64,000 nt of DNA, taken from positions 124,001 through 188,000 of the forward strand of contig NZ_JAQQTF010000006.1 in assembly GCF_028561275.1 (NCBI RefSeq), read 5' to 3'. The DNA comes from Aureisphaera galaxeae. Its GTDB lineage: Bacteria; Bacteroidota; Bacteroidia; Flavobacteriales; Flavobacteriaceae. This document shows, piece after piece, positions 63,167 through 64,000 of the stretch (positions are counted from its first letter, which is position 1; every line of letters starts with the position of its first letter). Made by a program: the position numbers and the translations under genes. The notes below the pieces were generated by a model. It was not told the DNA's origin, ran no database searches, and worked only from the letters and a program-made list of their open reading frames with translations.

Positions 63167-63892
63167 TTAGTTTTTGACTCTTATTCCCCAATTCTCCCTT
63201 ACTCTTCTGTTTCGCTCATTTAAATCCATGTTTTTAATGGTTTCAAAATCAATAACACCAGTATTGGTGCACTGAAAAAACCCTTTTACTACGGTATCAT
63301 TTTTAATAAAGCCGTATTCCCTTGGAAGAATAATTTCATAATGGCCAGAAATATTGGATACAACAGAATAATCAAAAGTTGAAATTTTAATTTTATAACG
63401 ATCCGACTCCATAAAATCGAAATCTGTATTATTATAATCCAGATCGGTCGATTTAGATAGCATTTGAATGCTTTCAACCGTACTATCCTTTAAACTCAAC
63501 CTTAGATATTTCTTTTGTCCTTTGAAGGACCCCGGATTCCCGAGGTCCATTAAAATTCTGCTTCTATCCTTTACGCCATCGTTCAATTCCCCTTGGGTAG
63601 GTATCGTCGATATAATTTGAATAACAACACTATTATCTTTAGTATTCTTTCCACACCCACAGAGAGAAGCAATCGCCTCTTGCTGCTGGCCATTGCCTAC
63701 ACGAGTGCTGAAAATGCTATCCATAGGAATTTTAGTAGTATCCTTTCTCAGAAAACTGATATAGTCCGTAACTGTGTCCTTTTGAACAATGTTCACTTCG
63801 GATTTCACATCGACTTTATCAACTTTCTTTTCCGAACAGGATGTAAGGAGTGATGTAATCAGGATTATTGTAAACAGAAACCCATATCTCAT
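63167..63892 (-). CDS. Hypothetical lipoprotein
   Basis: From ATG 63892 (not the earlier 63955, which overlaps the preceding gene) the product has 241 residues: signal (FLFTIILITSLLTSC, Cys19), then SEKKVDKVDV and a beta-rich domain containing EAIASLCGCGKN (a Cys motif). Function unknown. It follows a partial gene by 16 bases and precedes the lipoprotein at 63154 by 12. Confidence 0.65.
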   Translation of the reverse strand: MRYGFLFTIILITSLLTSCSEKKVDKVDVKSEVNIVQKDTVTDYISFLRKDTTKIPMDSIFSTRVGNGQQQEAIASLCGCGKNTKDNSVVIQIISTIPTQGELNDGVKDRSRILMDLGNPGSFKGQKKYLRLSLKDSTVESIQMLSKSTDLDYNNTDFDFMESDRYKIKISTFDYSVVSNISGHYEIILPREYGFIKNDTVVKGFFQCTNTGVIDFETIKNMDLNERNRRVRENWGIRVKN

Positions 63893-63908
63893 TATTTCCC
63901 TAACATCA

Positions 63909-63998
63909 TTAATGTTGTACCAATTCAAACCCGATAATCTTATCGTCATTATCAAAATAAATTTCCAAGCTTACTGGATCTGCTAGGGTCCAACCCAC
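63909..63998 (-). CDS. C-terminal end of a gene cut by the window edge
   Basis: The minus strand from 63998 reads VGWTLADPVSLEIYFDNDDK and continues for nine more residues before a TAA at 63911-63909. It shows coding-like composition and no signal, so it is the 3' end of an upstream gene. The 16-base gap to the next start suggests it belongs to the same operon as the lipoproteins. Confidence 0.6.
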   Translation of the reverse strand: MGWTLADPVSLEIYFDNDDKIIGFELVQH

Positions 63999-64000
63999 AT

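Overview
The window is a stretch of chromosome from a marine-type member of the Bacteroidota, most likely family Flavobacteriaceae. The evidence is several secreted proteins with C-terminal type IX secretion (T9SS) sorting domains, Bacteroidota -7 promoter boxes (TAnnTTTG) close to start codons, A-rich instead of GGAGG ribosome sites, a fused alpha/beta branched-chain 2-oxoacid dehydrogenase E1, menaquinone biosynthesis genes, and moderate-to-low GC. I see no rRNA, tRNA, CRISPR array, prophage or insertion sequence. It reads as mostly vertical core genome with small accessory patches.

Layout. 1-6.6 kb: the 3' part of a degenerate M1-peptidase/beta-barrel protein, an arrestin-like Spo0M protein next to a NaChBac-type voltage-gated channel, a small membrane protein, and the fused E1 gene. 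6.6-8.6 kb: asnB, preceded by a 17-codon leader ORF with eight Asn codons, an antiterminator and a strong terminator. This is a complete attenuator and the most notable item here. 8.8-14.2 kb: secreted and lipoprotein genes (VIT/VWA, choice-of-anchor B) and a short membrane-tethered AraC regulator. 14.2-21.3 kb: menaquinone genes (menB; operon menI-menF-menD) mixed with a C1 peptidase, a CvfB-like RNA-binding protein and small hypotheticals. 21.3-31 kb: an esterase, a leucine-rich-repeat protein, then an alpha-glucan cluster (glgE, maltokinase, glgB, GH31 glucosidase) with two LacI-type palindromes at its two transcription starts. 31-41.3 kb: a BASS transporter, a CarboxypepD_reg-like protein, TPR proteins, a tail-tube-like protein with a tiny glycine-zipper protein, a hybrid histidine kinase, AraC-GyrI and LytTR regulators. 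41.4-49.7 kb: dnaK, a Kelch T9SS protein, a beta-hydroxyacid dehydrogenase/DoxX pair, a Crp/Fnr regulator, a structured inverted-repeat element, L-serine ammonia-lyase and a secreted HEXXH protein. 49.7-56.6 kb: panB, an RluA-type pseudouridine synthase, a four-gene sensory operon (small protein, multi-TM protein, histidine kinase, NarL-type regulator) divergent from a membrane patatin. 56.8-64 kb: a T9SS-like protein, an M16 peptidase, a Cys-rich small secreted protein, a PGRP-type amidase with SH3 domains, a microsatellite-like intergenic region, and a run of small lipoproteins.

How the genes work together. GlgE, maltokinase and GlgB make up the maltose-1-phosphate route to branched alpha-glucan, and the GH31 enzyme could recycle it; the usual first enzyme TreS is not in the window. 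MenF, MenD, MenI and MenB cover four steps of menaquinone synthesis, matching a respiratory lifestyle. asnB appears to be controlled by asparagine supply through ribosome stalling. Many regulators sit next to their probable targets (Crp/Fnr by sdaA, the NarL-type system by the patatin gene), with candidate palindromic operators in the shared intergenic regions. All functions come from reading the sequence and from knowledge of the families; no database search was run.
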